A stretch of DNA of 64,000 nt from Candidatus Obscuribacterales bacterium (lineage in GTDB: Bacteria; Cyanobacteriota; Vampirovibrionia; Obscuribacterales; Obscuribacteraceae), in the NCBI GenBank assembly GCA_019745415.1, contig JAIETF010000035.1:47395-111394 (forward strand), written 5' to 3'. Both the position numbers and the translations under genes were made by a program. Shown here one piece after another: positions 26,708-35,760 of the stretch (position 1 is its first letter; each line of letters opens with the position of its first letter). Under the pieces are notes generated by a model, which saw only the letters and a program-made list of their open reading frames with translations, was not told the origin of the DNA and did no database searches.

Positions 26708-28027
26708 TCATGACCTGGTTGGCAGTTTGAAATTTACAGGAAGCCCTTGCCAACAGTTCAAATAGTCTGCCTGTCTATGTTTTGTAGACATGGCAAAACT
26801 GGTTGGTGTAAAGACAAGGCTGCTCTCGAACATGAAGGCCAGGGTGTTTCCCTGGTAAACGGGGCCTAAATCGCAGGTGGAAGCCTTGTTAAACGTGTCG
26901 CGGTCTGGGCCGTGGGCGGTCATACAGTTGTGAAGCGAGGCCCCGCCTGGGACGAAACCTTGTTCTTTGGCATCGTAGACACCGTGAATCAGACCCATAT
27001 ATTCGCTCATGACGTTGCGATGATAATAGGGCGGTCTGAAAGTTTTCTCGGCCACCATCCAGCGGGGCGGGAAAATGACAAAATCAATATTGGCAGTCCC
27101 GGGAATTTCGGAAGGTGAGGTGAGGACGGTAAAGATCGATGGGTCTGGGTGGTCGTAACTGACCGTGTTGATGACATTGAAAAGCGAAAGGTCGTATTTG
27201 TAGGGAAAATAATTGCCATGCCAGGCCACCACGTCAAGTGGATTGTGCTTTAGCTCGGCTTCAAAAAGATTGCCGCTGAATTTATTGATCAGACGGAAAT
27301 TACCTTCCTGGTTTGTATAAGAAGCAGCAGGCGCCAGAAAGTCGCGAGGGTTAGCTAGTCCGTTTGCACCTATGGGGCCTAGCCCGGGCAGCCGGAAAGG
27401 CGCACCATAGTTCTCCAGGACATAGCCTCTGGCCGGTCCGTCTTCTAGTCTGACTTGCATTTTGATACCGCGGGGCAGAACGGCGATTTCACCGGGAGCT
27501 AGATCAATTGCACCAAACTCGGTATCAATTACAAGGTTGTTTTTTTCTGGCACAACCAGAAAGTCTCCATCTGAATTGTAGAAGAAGCTGTCTTCCATTG
27601 ACTTATTGGCTGTGTAGATATGAATGGCTGCGCCGCGGCAAGAGCCGTGATCACCATTGCCGGCTATGGTCTTTAGAGATTCAATAAAATCTTCTTTTCG
27701 CTCTGAAAAGTCGATGGCATCCCAACGCAATTGTTCCGGGGTAGCTTCTTCTTCGACAAAGGGGCGATGTCTTAGTAAGCCATTATCAATCCGTTTAAAG
27801 CCGCCGTGCAAGACCGAAGGTCTGATGCGATATAGCCAACTTCTGAGATTCTCGTGACGAGGCATGACAAACGACGAGCCACTGAGCTGCTCGGCATAAA
27901 GCCCGTAGTTCACCGCCTGCGGTGAATTCTGTCCCTGTGGCAGGGCTCCTTCAAGGGCTTCGCTCACCATATGATTGCCGAAGCCGCTCAGATATTTATG
28001 CTTGCTTTGCACTTTGCAGTTGGTCAT
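26708..28027 (-). CDS. hmgA: Homogentisate 1,2-dioxygenase
   Basis: This enzyme opens the ring of homogentisate with molecular oxygen and an active-site ferrous iron to give maleylacetoacetate, in tyrosine and phenylalanine breakdown. The sequence is full length (439) and follows the family from the N-terminal YLSGFGNHMVSEALEGALP and SWLYRIRPSVLHG to the C-terminal iron-site region GVYDAKEQGFVPGGASLHNC and TAHGPD. The ATG has AGAGGA eight bases upstream. No maleylacetoacetate isomerase, fumarylacetoacetase or HPPD gene is in the window, so the rest of the pathway must lie elsewhere or be missing. A small TPR gene lies 9 bases upstream on the same strand. Confidence 0.95.
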   Translation of the reverse strand: MTNCKVQSKHKYLSGFGNHMVSEALEGALPQGQNSPQAVNYGLYAEQLSGSSFVMPRHENLRSWLYRIRPSVLHGGFKRIDNGLLRHRPFVEEEATPEQLRWDAIDFSERKEDFIESLKTIAGNGDHGSCRGAAIHIYTANKSMEDSFFYNSDGDFLVVPEKNNLVIDTEFGAIDLAPGEIAVLPRGIKMQVRLEDGPARGYVLENYGAPFRLPGLGPIGANGLANPRDFLAPAASYTNQEGNFRLINKFSGNLFEAELKHNPLDVVAWHGNYFPYKYDLSLFNVINTVSYDHPDPSIFTVLTSPSEIPGTANIDFVIFPPRWMVAEKTFRPPYYHRNVMSEYMGLIHGVYDAKEQGFVPGGASLHNCMTAHGPDRDTFNKASTCDLGPVYQGNTLAFMFESSLVFTPTSFAMSTKHRQADYLNCWQGLPVNFKLPTRS

Positions 28028-28036
28028 TGTTTTCCT

Positions 28037-28393
28037 CTACTTCTTCATGAAGATGGCCCGGGCATGCGCATCCATTTTGTTTGCTTCTGCTTCTCTGCCG
28101 GCGGCTCTAAGCATCTTGGCATAATTTTCGTAAATGCCTATTAGGTCGGTATGCAAGGGACCTACGGCCTTCTGTTTTACTTCTAGTGCTCTCTTGTAGT
28201 GGGTCTCAGCTTCGGCATACTTCCCTTGCATGCGCAAGCAGTTGGCAAGATTGTTGAGACTTGCCGCAAGCTTGGGATCTTTAGCATCCAGTTTCTCTGC
28301 TTCGGCTATAGCCAGTCTGAAATGGGCTTCGGCGTCGGCTGGTTTCCCCTGGTTCATGGAGTTTTGTCCCATGAGGTTGTATCTTTCCCACAT
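28037..28393 (-). CDS. Small TPR protein
   Basis: A cytosolic protein of 118 residues made of about two and a half TPR units of the kinesin-light-chain kind: AEAHFRLAIAEAEKL, AASLNNLANCLRMQGKYAEA ETHYKRALEVKQKAVG, and LIGIYENYAKMLRAAG. The frame opens at a TTG (28399), but the ATG at 28393 has GAGG eight bases upstream and is the better start. It is 9 bases upstream of hmgA, so they are probably co-transcribed; there is no known TPR partner of homogentisate dioxygenase. Confidence 0.72.
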   Translation of the reverse strand: MWERYNLMGQNSMNQGKPADAEAHFRLAIAEAEKLDAKDPKLAASLNNLANCLRMQGKYAEAETHYKRALEVKQKAVGPLHTDLIGIYENYAKMLRAAGREAEANKMDAHARAIFMKK

Positions 28394-28558
28394 TTTCAAG
28401 ACCTCTTTTCAATACGAACCAAGCGGCGCGTAAAAGTGTTTTCATGACTCCAGTGTTAGTTTGGCTACATAGTTTAGATCACTTGCATAAGGTTAGGGTT
28501 ACCATAAAATGCAAATCGAAAAATAGGCGTTTAATATCGCAGCTAGTGGGGTTATAAA

Positions 28559-29416
28559 GTGCTCAAGGAAAGCCAAATCAAGAATCTATGGCTGGGTCTC
28601 ACGGTTCTTACAATGATCGGTATTTATCCACCATGGAAAGAGTACGGGGCCGTGGAGAGTCCGCTTGGTTTCGCTTCTATTTTTTCTCCGCCGTCACTAT
28701 CGCGCGAGGCAATGGGGCGAGGCGTCACCCGTGTCGATATCGATTTTTCCAGACTTTCAGTCGAGCTGTTCTTAGGTTTGGCGACGGCTGCCGTTTTGGT
28801 TGTTTCGGCCGGCTCTAAAGAAGCTAAAGGTGGGCGGGAGAGCAAGCCTGTCACCGCTTCGCCAGTCGCTTCCGTTTCTGAGAAAACAAAATCAGTACCC
28901 GCCAATATGGTTCTGGTGGAATTGCCTGAAACGGAAGGCTTGGGCGAGATTTTGGTTGAGTCTGAAGACGACCCTGATTATTGGGAACCGCTGTGTCAAG
29001 CTAAAGGTCAGGTTTTGCTGCCTCGAGGTAAGAAGTTTCAGTTGGAACTCGCTAAAGACAGACGAGTTGATACAAGCCTCTTGAAGCGTTTTCCCACCGG
29101 TTATTTGTTTTCAATAGATGGTTCGGACGCCAAGTTGACCGACGACGATGCTGAAAAACTAGCCATGGTGCAAGGTTTGAAAGAGTTGGATCTTTCTGGC
29201 ACACCAATTTCCTCTAAGGCGATTGAGAAACTTAGAAGCCTGAAGAGTCTCGAGAAACTTTGGCTGGACAATACTTTGATTGATGATGCCAGTGTGCCCT
29301 TCTTGATTTCACTAGGCGAACTCAAGAAGCTTTCGCTGCAAGGAACAAGTTTGAACGACCTCTCAAAAGAGTCGCTCAAGAAAGATTTGCCCAGCGAAAT
29401 TGATTTAGTGGTTTAA
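28559..29416 (+). CDS. Membrane-anchored leucine-rich repeat protein
   Basis: A 285-residue protein with two N-terminal hydrophobic segments (about residues 10-22 and 68-85) and, from about residue 195, leucine-rich repeats of the L..L.L..T.I.d..v..L kind: LKELDLSGTPISSKAIEKL, LEKLWLDNTLIDDASVPFL, LKKLSLQGTSLNDLSKESL. The middle region (TEGLGEILVESEDDPDYWEPL to about 160) is not recognised. The start is GTG at 28559. Such bacterial repeats of the internalin/RNI type serve protein binding; orientation relative to the membrane is not clear. Confidence 0.62.
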   Translation: MLKESQIKNLWLGLTVLTMIGIYPPWKEYGAVESPLGFASIFSPPSLSREAMGRGVTRVDIDFSRLSVELFLGLATAAVLVVSAGSKEAKGGRESKPVTASPVASVSEKTKSVPANMVLVELPETEGLGEILVESEDDPDYWEPLCQAKGQVLLPRGKKFQLELAKDRRVDTSLLKRFPTGYLFSIDGSDAKLTDDDAEKLAMVQGLKELDLSGTPISSKAIEKLRSLKSLEKLWLDNTLIDDASVPFLISLGELKKLSLQGTSLNDLSKESLKKDLPSEIDLVV

Positions 29417-29436
29417 CTGATACTGTTTGTGGTCTT

Positions 29437-30261
29437 TTAGCGGTGTACTAGCTCTTTTGCTCTTTCAGCCGCTTTGACCACTGCCTTGATCAAGGTCACC
29501 CTTAGTTTGCCCTCTTCCAACTCCATCAAGCCGTCTATGGTGCAACCGGCCGGCGTGGTCACTGTGTCCTTAAGAAGAGCCGGGTGTGCCTTCGATTCCA
29601 AAACCATGCGGGCTGCTCCATACATTGTCTGGGCGGCAAGCAAGGTCGAGGTTTCTCTTGGTATACCAAGCTTGACTCCGGCTTCAGCCAAAGATTCGAT
29701 AACTACATAAAGATAAGCTGGTCCGCTTGCAGAAAGTGCGGTTACTGCATCCATAAGGTGCTCTTCAACAAAGACTGTCTCGCCGACGCATTTGAAAATG
29801 GCTTCTGCCATAGCTAGATCGTTTTGAGTGCTATGCGCGCCGCCGCATAGTCCGCTCATGCCGGCTCTGATCACCGAAGGAGTGTTGGGCATAGCCCTTA
29901 CCACAGCAACTTTGCCTTTCAGTCGCTCTTGCACGAATGCTGTAGTAACAGAGGCTGCAACCGAAATGACCAGCTGTTTTTCGGTGATTGTCTCGGCCAG
30001 TTCTTTGAGAACTTTATCCATATTTTGGGGCTTTACAGCCAAAATGATTATGTCTTTGTCTCTTACACAAGCTTTGTTATCAAGGGTTATTTGAATGGCT
30101 AGTTTTTCCTGGGCTCGCTTTATAGAACTCTCCCTGGCCACCGTGCCGCAGATATCCTCTTTCTGTAGAACACCATTTTTGAGAAGTCCCGAAATCAGTG
30201 CTTCTCCCAGCTTCCCGGTTCCGATAACAGCCAGTTTTTTGCCCTTAAGCATGCTTTTCAT
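29437..30261 (-). CDS. proC: Pyrroline-5-carboxylate reductase
   Basis: The last enzyme of proline biosynthesis: NAD(P)H-dependent reduction of 1-pyrroline-5-carboxylate to L-proline in the cytosol. The Rossmann motif AVIGTGKLGEALISGLLKNG (from about residue 10), the MPNTPSVIRAGMSGL segment, and the signature region from SASGPAYLYVVIESLAEAG to HPALLKDTVTTPAGCTIDG are all present. Length (274) is normal. It is divergent from the MshEN-repeat gene at 30366. No proA/proB neighbours are present. Confidence 0.95.
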   Translation of the reverse strand: MKSMLKGKKLAVIGTGKLGEALISGLLKNGVLQKEDICGTVARESSIKRAQEKLAIQITLDNKACVRDKDIIILAVKPQNMDKVLKELAETITEKQLVISVAASVTTAFVQERLKGKVAVVRAMPNTPSVIRAGMSGLCGGAHSTQNDLAMAEAIFKCVGETVFVEEHLMDAVTALSASGPAYLYVVIESLAEAGVKLGIPRETSTLLAAQTMYGAARMVLESKAHPALLKDTVTTPAGCTIDGLMELEEGKLRVTLIKAVVKAAERAKELVHR

Positions 30262-30365
30262 TGTCCTCTGGAATTTTGGCTCTTTTAGGTAGGGTTATTA
30301 TCACCCTTGATTGGGAAGGTAAATTAAAAGATAATCTCTTAATTCGGTTTTCTACTTTACTTCTG

Positions 30366-32153
30366 ATGTACAAACCCAAAAAGTATCTTCGGCTCGATAA
30401 GCTCGCCAGAACGCCCAGGCTTTCCGATGTTCGAAATCTTTTGAACGAGGCTAAGAAAGCCAAATCTTGCACTGTGGAGTTGCCATGGCGCAGTGAGAAT
30501 CTTGGTCTGCCGTTTTCTCTTACAGTGAGAGCAGATGTCGGTGCAACAGAGCCGATTTGGACTTTATATGAAGGCGAAGGCTCTACTTCTAGAGTAATGT
30601 GGAGCACGGGCTTCGATGATGTTGAACTCTTGTATGACGTATTGACCCTTTCTCTGCCTAGCGATGGTCCCAATATCTTTGCCCCGACTGAGCAGCCAAA
30701 AACGGCAGTCGATGGCGGTCAACGCAGTCGCAGTGTACTAGACCGCGGCCAAGCTGAAGCATCCGAGGCCTTCAGTGGACCCTCCATCGATAGAAGTTAT
30801 GATGCCAGCGCTGGTTCGTCTTATGAAAATGCCTTGATGAAGCCGGAAGATAATGATTTTTCAGGCTATTACAAGAAAAAAGGCGAGGCGAAATATCCTA
30901 ATCATTTGATGACTGAGATGACAGATGATGGTAGTGCGCCGGCTCCGGTTTCTTCAGCGGCAAATGAGCAGCAAGCGCAGGCGCAGCTGCCAAACTCTGC
31001 CAATGCCCAAGCTCCAGCCAGTCCTGCCCCGGTCTCTTCCAATTCTGTGTCTTCAAATCCGGTGCCGCAGCAGTCTTCTGCGCCTAATGCGCATTTAGAT
31101 CCTAATGCCAATTTGAATCCTAATGCAAATATGGCCTATCCCCCCTACCCTTACGGCTATTACCCTTATGGTTATCCCCCCGGTCAGGTCCCGCCGGCTG
31201 GTTATCCTGGTTATCCCTACGGATATACGCCTTCGCCTTATCCATATGGAATATCAGGTGGCGTATCAGGTCAAGGCGAAGTTCCGGGCGGCTCGCCCGG
31301 TTCCGGTCCTGTTTCTGGTGCTGGCTATGGAGCAATGCCCGTAGCGCCGGTGCCGCCCCAAGACCCACTGACGGCTGCTTCCACAGTACCAATCAGTACC
31401 GGATTGCCAGTAACCGATCCTTATGCACAGCAGTTCGCACCGCAGGTGGTGGTGTCCAACCCTGACCTGGTTAGGAAACGTCCCAATGTCATGCTCGGTA
31501 CTTTTCTTGTAGATGCTGGGCTTGTACCTAAGGCTACAATTGAAGCTGCTCTGCAGGTGCAGAATTTGGTCAGTCAAGGGACTCTATCCGCCATCAAGGC
31601 AGCCGAGGCTGTTCGCCGTGCCCATATAAGAGGCTCTGCTCTTGAGGCTGATGCCTCAGATTTGAAGCTAAGCCCTGGTGAATCAGTGGTTAAGGTGAAG
31701 CCGCAGATTGGACAAGTTCTGGTGATGGCTGGCATTATTTCAGCGCCGCAGCTAAAGACGGCACTATCTCTGCAAGATCAGTTGCGTTCTGGTACACTCA
31801 GCATGGATGAAGCTCTGCAAAAGCTAGCTGAGACAATGATTTCTGGTAATTCTTATCGCACCCAGTCGGTGGATGGACCAGTCAAAGAAGCTCTTTCTTT
31901 ACTTCGGCAGTCGGGTCTCTTGAGTGAACCTGATTGGCAAGCCGCTGAAAGTAAGGGCGGCGATGTCGCTTCTAGTTTGGTGGCATCAGGCAAGCTTGAT
32001 CAGCTAACCATGAAAGCCGCTTTGGACTGCGCCAAGTTGTTGGCTGTCGGTAAGCTTCGCATAGAGCAGGCTGTGCCATCTTTGCATTATTGTCAAAGAA
32101 TGCGGGTGCCGCTGAGCGAGGCTTTGGACGAACTCGGTTTTGCAAGTAAGTAA
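30366..32153 (+). CDS. MshEN-like repeat protein with Pro/Tyr/Gly-rich linker
   Basis: A paralogue of the protein at 25036. Residues 15-100 of the 595 carry the shared N-terminal domain (VRNLLNEAKKAKSCTVELPW; IWTLYEGEGSTSRVMW; VELLYDVLT). A long low-complexity linker follows, with Ser/Ala/Gln-rich then Pro/Tyr/Gly-rich stretches (repeated YPYG). The C-terminal 230 residues are MshEN-like repeats (MLGTFLVDAGLVPKATIEAA; IGQVLVMAGIISAPQLKTAL; CQRMRVPLSEALDELGF). The frame opens at a TTG at 30261, but those extra residues overlap proC divergently; the ATG at 30366 is more likely. Its stop overlaps the ATG of the next gene by one base. Confidence 0.65.
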   Translation: MYKPKKYLRLDKLARTPRLSDVRNLLNEAKKAKSCTVELPWRSENLGLPFSLTVRADVGATEPIWTLYEGEGSTSRVMWSTGFDDVELLYDVLTLSLPSDGPNIFAPTEQPKTAVDGGQRSRSVLDRGQAEASEAFSGPSIDRSYDASAGSSYENALMKPEDNDFSGYYKKKGEAKYPNHLMTEMTDDGSAPAPVSSAANEQQAQAQLPNSANAQAPASPAPVSSNSVSSNPVPQQSSAPNAHLDPNANLNPNANMAYPPYPYGYYPYGYPPGQVPPAGYPGYPYGYTPSPYPYGISGGVSGQGEVPGGSPGSGPVSGAGYGAMPVAPVPPQDPLTAASTVPISTGLPVTDPYAQQFAPQVVVSNPDLVRKRPNVMLGTFLVDAGLVPKATIEAALQVQNLVSQGTLSAIKAAEAVRRAHIRGSALEADASDLKLSPGESVVKVKPQIGQVLVMAGIISAPQLKTALSLQDQLRSGTLSMDEALQKLAETMISGNSYRTQSVDGPVKEALSLLRQSGLLSEPDWQAAESKGGDVASSLVASGKLDQLTMKAALDCAKLLAVGKLRIEQAVPSLHYCQRMRVPLSEALDELGFASK

Positions 32154-33106
32154 TGGGCGAAGAGTCTGTTAAAACACAAGCTTCAGAGACTCTTGAACAG
32201 GCTGAGCGTCTGCCCCTTATCGCTCGCGACGAGCCAGCAAAAGAAGGTCGCTCTCTGGTGTTTTTTGGTGCTGGGCGAGCTGCTTTGGCGGTCTTTGGCA
32301 GACTTAAGCAGACCGATGCTCTGCGCATCAATAAATTCTATGCCACTACGCGCAGTGCAGAGCGCGCTCTCCATCTGCAAGGCTTGGGTATCGAGCCCAT
32401 TATCTGCTCCGATGCAAATGAGCTAAATTCTTCCACCTCTCTGCGCGTCCGATTGCAAGCAGCTTGCCGCCAGTCCTATATATTAGTTTCTTTTCCTCCT
32501 GATGGTAACGCCGACAAGATTTATCGTGATGTCCTGCGAGAGGTTCCTTTGTCTGGATTGATCTATATTTCATCTACCGGAGTTTACGGCAAACAGCAAG
32601 GCATAATCGATGAACATACCGAGGTTGATAAGACTGAAGAAAGCGCTCGATCTCGTCTCGATGCTGAGGAAATCTGGCGCTCTCTTGATGCGCTTATCCT
32701 AAGGGCGCCTGGTCTCTATGATTTTGAGTATGGTCTACATCTGCGATTGCTTTCCGGTCAATATCGTCTTCCCGGTGATGGCAAAAACTATGTTTCTCGA
32801 ATTCATCTAAAAGACCTGGGGAAGATTATTGAGGCGGGCTTCCTGCGTGGTCGTGCCGGTAGCACTTATGTGGTTGGTGATCTGAAGCCGGAAACTCATC
32901 TAAATTTAGTGAGCTTTCTTTGCGAGAAACTAGGGCTGCCCATGCCGGATTCAGTTCCTTTGAGCGCTGTGCATCAAACACTTAGAGGCAATCGGCAAGT
33001 GAACGGGCGCAAGGTTCTGGAAGACCTGAAAGTGAGCCTTGATTTTCCAACCTATGTAGAGGGTTATAGAGATTGTTTGAATCGCTATACCAGATCTTCT
33101 AACTAA
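32153..33106 (+). CDS. NAD-dependent epimerase/dehydratase-like protein (atypical SDR)
   Basis: A 317-residue protein with a Rossmann fold: SLVFFGAGRAALAVFGRL after a 30-residue charged extension, then YILVSFPPDGN, a SDR-like GLIYISSTGVYGKQQG with the YGK surface motif, and LILRAPGLYDFEYG. It resembles the YeeZ-type atypical SDRs, whose substrates are mostly unknown. The start overlaps the stop of the upstream MshEN-repeat gene as TAATG, so they are translationally coupled. Its stop lies 15 bases from that of the convergent gene at 33122. The coupling to a low-complexity scaffold protein is unexplained. Confidence 0.8.
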   Translation: MGEESVKTQASETLEQAERLPLIARDEPAKEGRSLVFFGAGRAALAVFGRLKQTDALRINKFYATTRSAERALHLQGLGIEPIICSDANELNSSTSLRVRLQAACRQSYILVSFPPDGNADKIYRDVLREVPLSGLIYISSTGVYGKQQGIIDEHTEVDKTEESARSRLDAEEIWRSLDALILRAPGLYDFEYGLHLRLLSGQYRLPGDGKNYVSRIHLKDLGKIIEAGFLRGRAGSTYVVGDLKPETHLNLVSFLCEKLGLPMPDSVPLSAVHQTLRGNRQVNGRKVLEDLKVSLDFPTYVEGYRDCLNRYTRSSN

Positions 33107-33121
33107 AGCTTCCTACTAAAA

Positions 33122-34756
33122 CTAGTTTATTCTGCGCTTGCGACAGTGAAATGGAAAGCTGAAATTGGTATTGCCGACAGTGACTCTTACTTCGACGTCT
33201 TCGTCGCGGGGATAGAGATAGAAGAGCTCGCCGGTGCGCGATTCGAGTGGCTCCATATTGATGGGTATGAGACCCATTTGCCTGATTCCCTCCGAGCGTA
33301 TTAGACCGCCTTCTTTGGTTCCTTCTTCTTGCTCGTCGTCATAAAAAACATTCTCGCGACTGGGCAAAATAGAGACTCTGGTGGGCACCACATGTGATAC
33401 CCCAGGCCATTCCCCCCAAACGCCAAAGACATTGGGACCTCGGAACAGATCATGACCGCTCGGCGGAACCAGTCCGCGAAAGTTTCTGGTTTTCTGGATA
33501 TTAGCCAGCCATGGGCGATTCTGAGTAAGATCCCAAATGTTTCTTTCTCTTCTGATGCGGTCGATAAGGCGATGGTCCACTTGTGGAATCTCTTCATAGG
33601 TTTTCACCTGCCCGGTGGCGGCGTCTCTCTTTACCTTAAAGAAATGAACTTGCCCTAGACCAAGGATATGTCTGTGTTCATCTACATTGGTGACACAGAT
33701 CAAAAGTCCGGCCAACTCCCAAAGATCTATGACTGTAGTGGCGACTCTTATATTGTTTGCTTGAATGTATCTTAGTGGAAAATCTTGATCGATGATTTCA
33801 TGGGAATGAGGAGCACCGGCTTCCCAGACATAGTCTACTTGTCCTGCTAATTCGGTGGTTTTCTGTGGATGGCTGGCTTCATCTTTTATCTTGGCTGCTT
33901 TGTCGAAGATTTGAGCTGCCTGTTTTCGCAGACCAATATTTCTAAAGAACTGGGCTTCCTCTCTAAGCACATCCGATAGGTCGAGCTCTTTATAGCCGGG
34001 TGACTTTTCCATCAACTCTACTGCATCTCGGAAATATTCTCGAGCTTCCTCTGAAAGACCTCGACGAGCAAGCACTTTCGCCATTCTTGCCTTGGCCTTG
34101 CCTAGTTCGTTTGAGGGAGGCAGGGTGCCCGACTTACTGGCGCTTTTCTTGAGTGAGGCTAGAGCCGCCCTGATATGCCGGTCGGCATTATCAAGTTTGC
34201 CGAGGCGTAGTTCGGCTTCCGCAAGTTCTGATTGAATGACGCCGGTGGTTAACGAACTGGCTTCGTCGGCTTTGCCTAGGGACCGTTCCAGCTTGCTTAG
34301 AACATTGAGCGCTCTCTCATTGTGTTGAAGGGCTAGATCAAGCTGAGCCTTAGCCAGTTCGATATCTTTGAGGTGGCTGCGATCATGGCTGCGGTACAAT
34401 TCTTTCAAGCTCATGTTCAAGAACTGCGCGGCTGTCTCATAGCGCCGTTCTCTAAGAGCCTTTTCGCCTTGTATAAAGAGTTTTTTGCTGTAGACACCCT
34501 CTCTTGAGGTCGTATTTGTCGTGGTTGCTTGAGGTTCAACCAGGGCGTCGTTCTTGAGCGTTTCCAGATCTACTTCTTCTTTAATCTCTCCTTGAATAGA
34601 CGATGACGGTTCTGGGCTGCTGGCTTGGTTCCCAGCACCGCTTAGTTGGGCCTGTACAGGTGCTGCCCAGACTGTCTGAAATAAAGCCAAGCTGAAGACC
34701 AGGAAAGAAAGGTCCAATATGGGCTGCTTTTTCAGTTTTGCTAGGAAAATGGGCAT
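33122..34756 (-). CDS. Exported TPR protein, unknown
   Basis: A 544-residue protein with a signal peptide (residues 12-36, ending APVQAQ), a Ser/Glu-rich stretch, and TPR-like helices between about 95 and 300 (RRYETAAQFLNMSLKEL; LDLALQHNERALNVLSKLE; EREYFRDAVELMEK-like). The C-terminal 220 residues are not TPR: they are beta-prone (IRVATTVIDLWELAGLLICV; VHFFKVKRDAATGQ; LFYLYPRDEDVEVRVTVGN) and I do not recognise them. It is divergent from the TPR gene at 34896 across about 140 bases. The reading is a periplasmic or surface scaffold with a family-specific domain. Confidence 0.68.
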   Translation of the reverse strand: MPIFLAKLKKQPILDLSFLVFSLALFQTVWAAPVQAQLSGAGNQASSPEPSSSIQGEIKEEVDLETLKNDALVEPQATTTNTTSREGVYSKKLFIQGEKALRERRYETAAQFLNMSLKELYRSHDRSHLKDIELAKAQLDLALQHNERALNVLSKLERSLGKADEASSLTTGVIQSELAEAELRLGKLDNADRHIRAALASLKKSASKSGTLPPSNELGKAKARMAKVLARRGLSEEAREYFRDAVELMEKSPGYKELDLSDVLREEAQFFRNIGLRKQAAQIFDKAAKIKDEASHPQKTTELAGQVDYVWEAGAPHSHEIIDQDFPLRYIQANNIRVATTVIDLWELAGLLICVTNVDEHRHILGLGQVHFFKVKRDAATGQVKTYEEIPQVDHRLIDRIRRERNIWDLTQNRPWLANIQKTRNFRGLVPPSGHDLFRGPNVFGVWGEWPGVSHVVPTRVSILPSRENVFYDDEQEEGTKEGGLIRSEGIRQMGLIPINMEPLESRTGELFYLYPRDEDVEVRVTVGNTNFSFPFHCRKRRIN

Positions 34757-34895
34757 TTTGCCTGCTTATTTGGCCGAACCAGTTTATTATCTTAGACTCT
34801 ACTTAAGAGGTTCCTATTTTATAGGGTAAGGGCGTCTTAATTTATGTACTTACTTTAGGTACTGCTTTAATGGTAAACCACTTCGGTAAATAGGC

Positions 34896-35750
34896 ATGGT
34901 TAATAAACTACTAGCCATCTTGGCTTTAATCTGTGTTTCCTTGACTCTCACAAGCACTCAGGCTTTGGCAAAGAAACGCACCGCCACCTCCAAGAAAACG
35001 CTGTCTTCAGCGAGAAAGCCTAGCGCCGGAGCGCCTCCAAAGACCGCTCCTAACCTGCGAGGCACTATTCAGCCGACTTCGCCGCCGACCGCCGCTACTA
35101 AAGACCCTGAGGTGGAGCGATTGCTGCGCTACGGGGCGGAGAGCCATCGACGCGGAGAGTTGACTTTGGCGGAGGAGATTTTCCGGCAGGCTCTCGGCAA
35201 AGACCCTCGCAACAGTGATGCCTATTTCAATTTGGGTGCGCTCGCCGAGGGGCGCGGCGATTATGTCGCCGCTCTAGGGCACTACAGCGCTGCCTCACTC
35301 TTCAATCCCGGCGACGCCCAGATTGCCGAAGCTAGAGCGGCGATGGAAAGCGCCATTAGAAACACTGGACCCCATTCTCCATTGCAGATTCCTTCTGCCG
35401 CAAATGGTTCCATAGCAAATACACAAAATTCCCCTGCAAGCTCAGAAGCAGTGTTGCTCGAATCTCAATATTCACGCAGTGATCCGCCGGTGGCGCAAGA
35501 CGGTAAGGTCTTCCAGTTGCGTTCCAATCAGGACGCACTCTTGCCCCCTGTTTTAGGAGTTAGCCCCAGTCAAACTGTTGCTCCTCAGATTCCTGTTCAA
35601 CCTGCCGCTCCGATCAATATGCCCCAGTCAAAGAGCAATCGAGCTGCTCGTGCGGTATTAGGCACAGCCCTCAATATTGGTGCATCTTACGCTTTGCGAG
35701 GTACAGGTTTGCACTGTCCTATTTGTCGTTTTGTCCGTTTGGGATTTTGA
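34896..35750 (+). CDS. Exported TPR protein
   Basis: A 284-residue protein with a signal peptide (residues 1-26, ending TQALA), a Lys/Ala/Pro-rich segment, and two to three TPR units at about 70-155 (LLRYGAESHRRGELTLAEEI; DAYFNLGALAEGRGDYVAAL). The rest is Pro/Gln/Ser-rich up to a short conserved-looking end (ALNIGASYALRGTGLHCPIC). The last part has CPIC, which could hold metal or a disulphide. A small Cys-rich secreted-protein gene begins 10 bases after it and is probably in the same operon. Confidence 0.68.
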   Translation: MVNKLLAILALICVSLTLTSTQALAKKRTATSKKTLSSARKPSAGAPPKTAPNLRGTIQPTSPPTAATKDPEVERLLRYGAESHRRGELTLAEEIFRQALGKDPRNSDAYFNLGALAEGRGDYVAALGHYSAASLFNPGDAQIAEARAAMESAIRNTGPHSPLQIPSAANGSIANTQNSPASSEAVLLESQYSRSDPPVAQDGKVFQLRSNQDALLPPVLGVSPSQTVAPQIPVQPAAPINMPQSKSNRAARAVLGTALNIGASYALRGTGLHCPICRFVRLGF

Positions 35751-35760
35751 GTCAGCTAAA

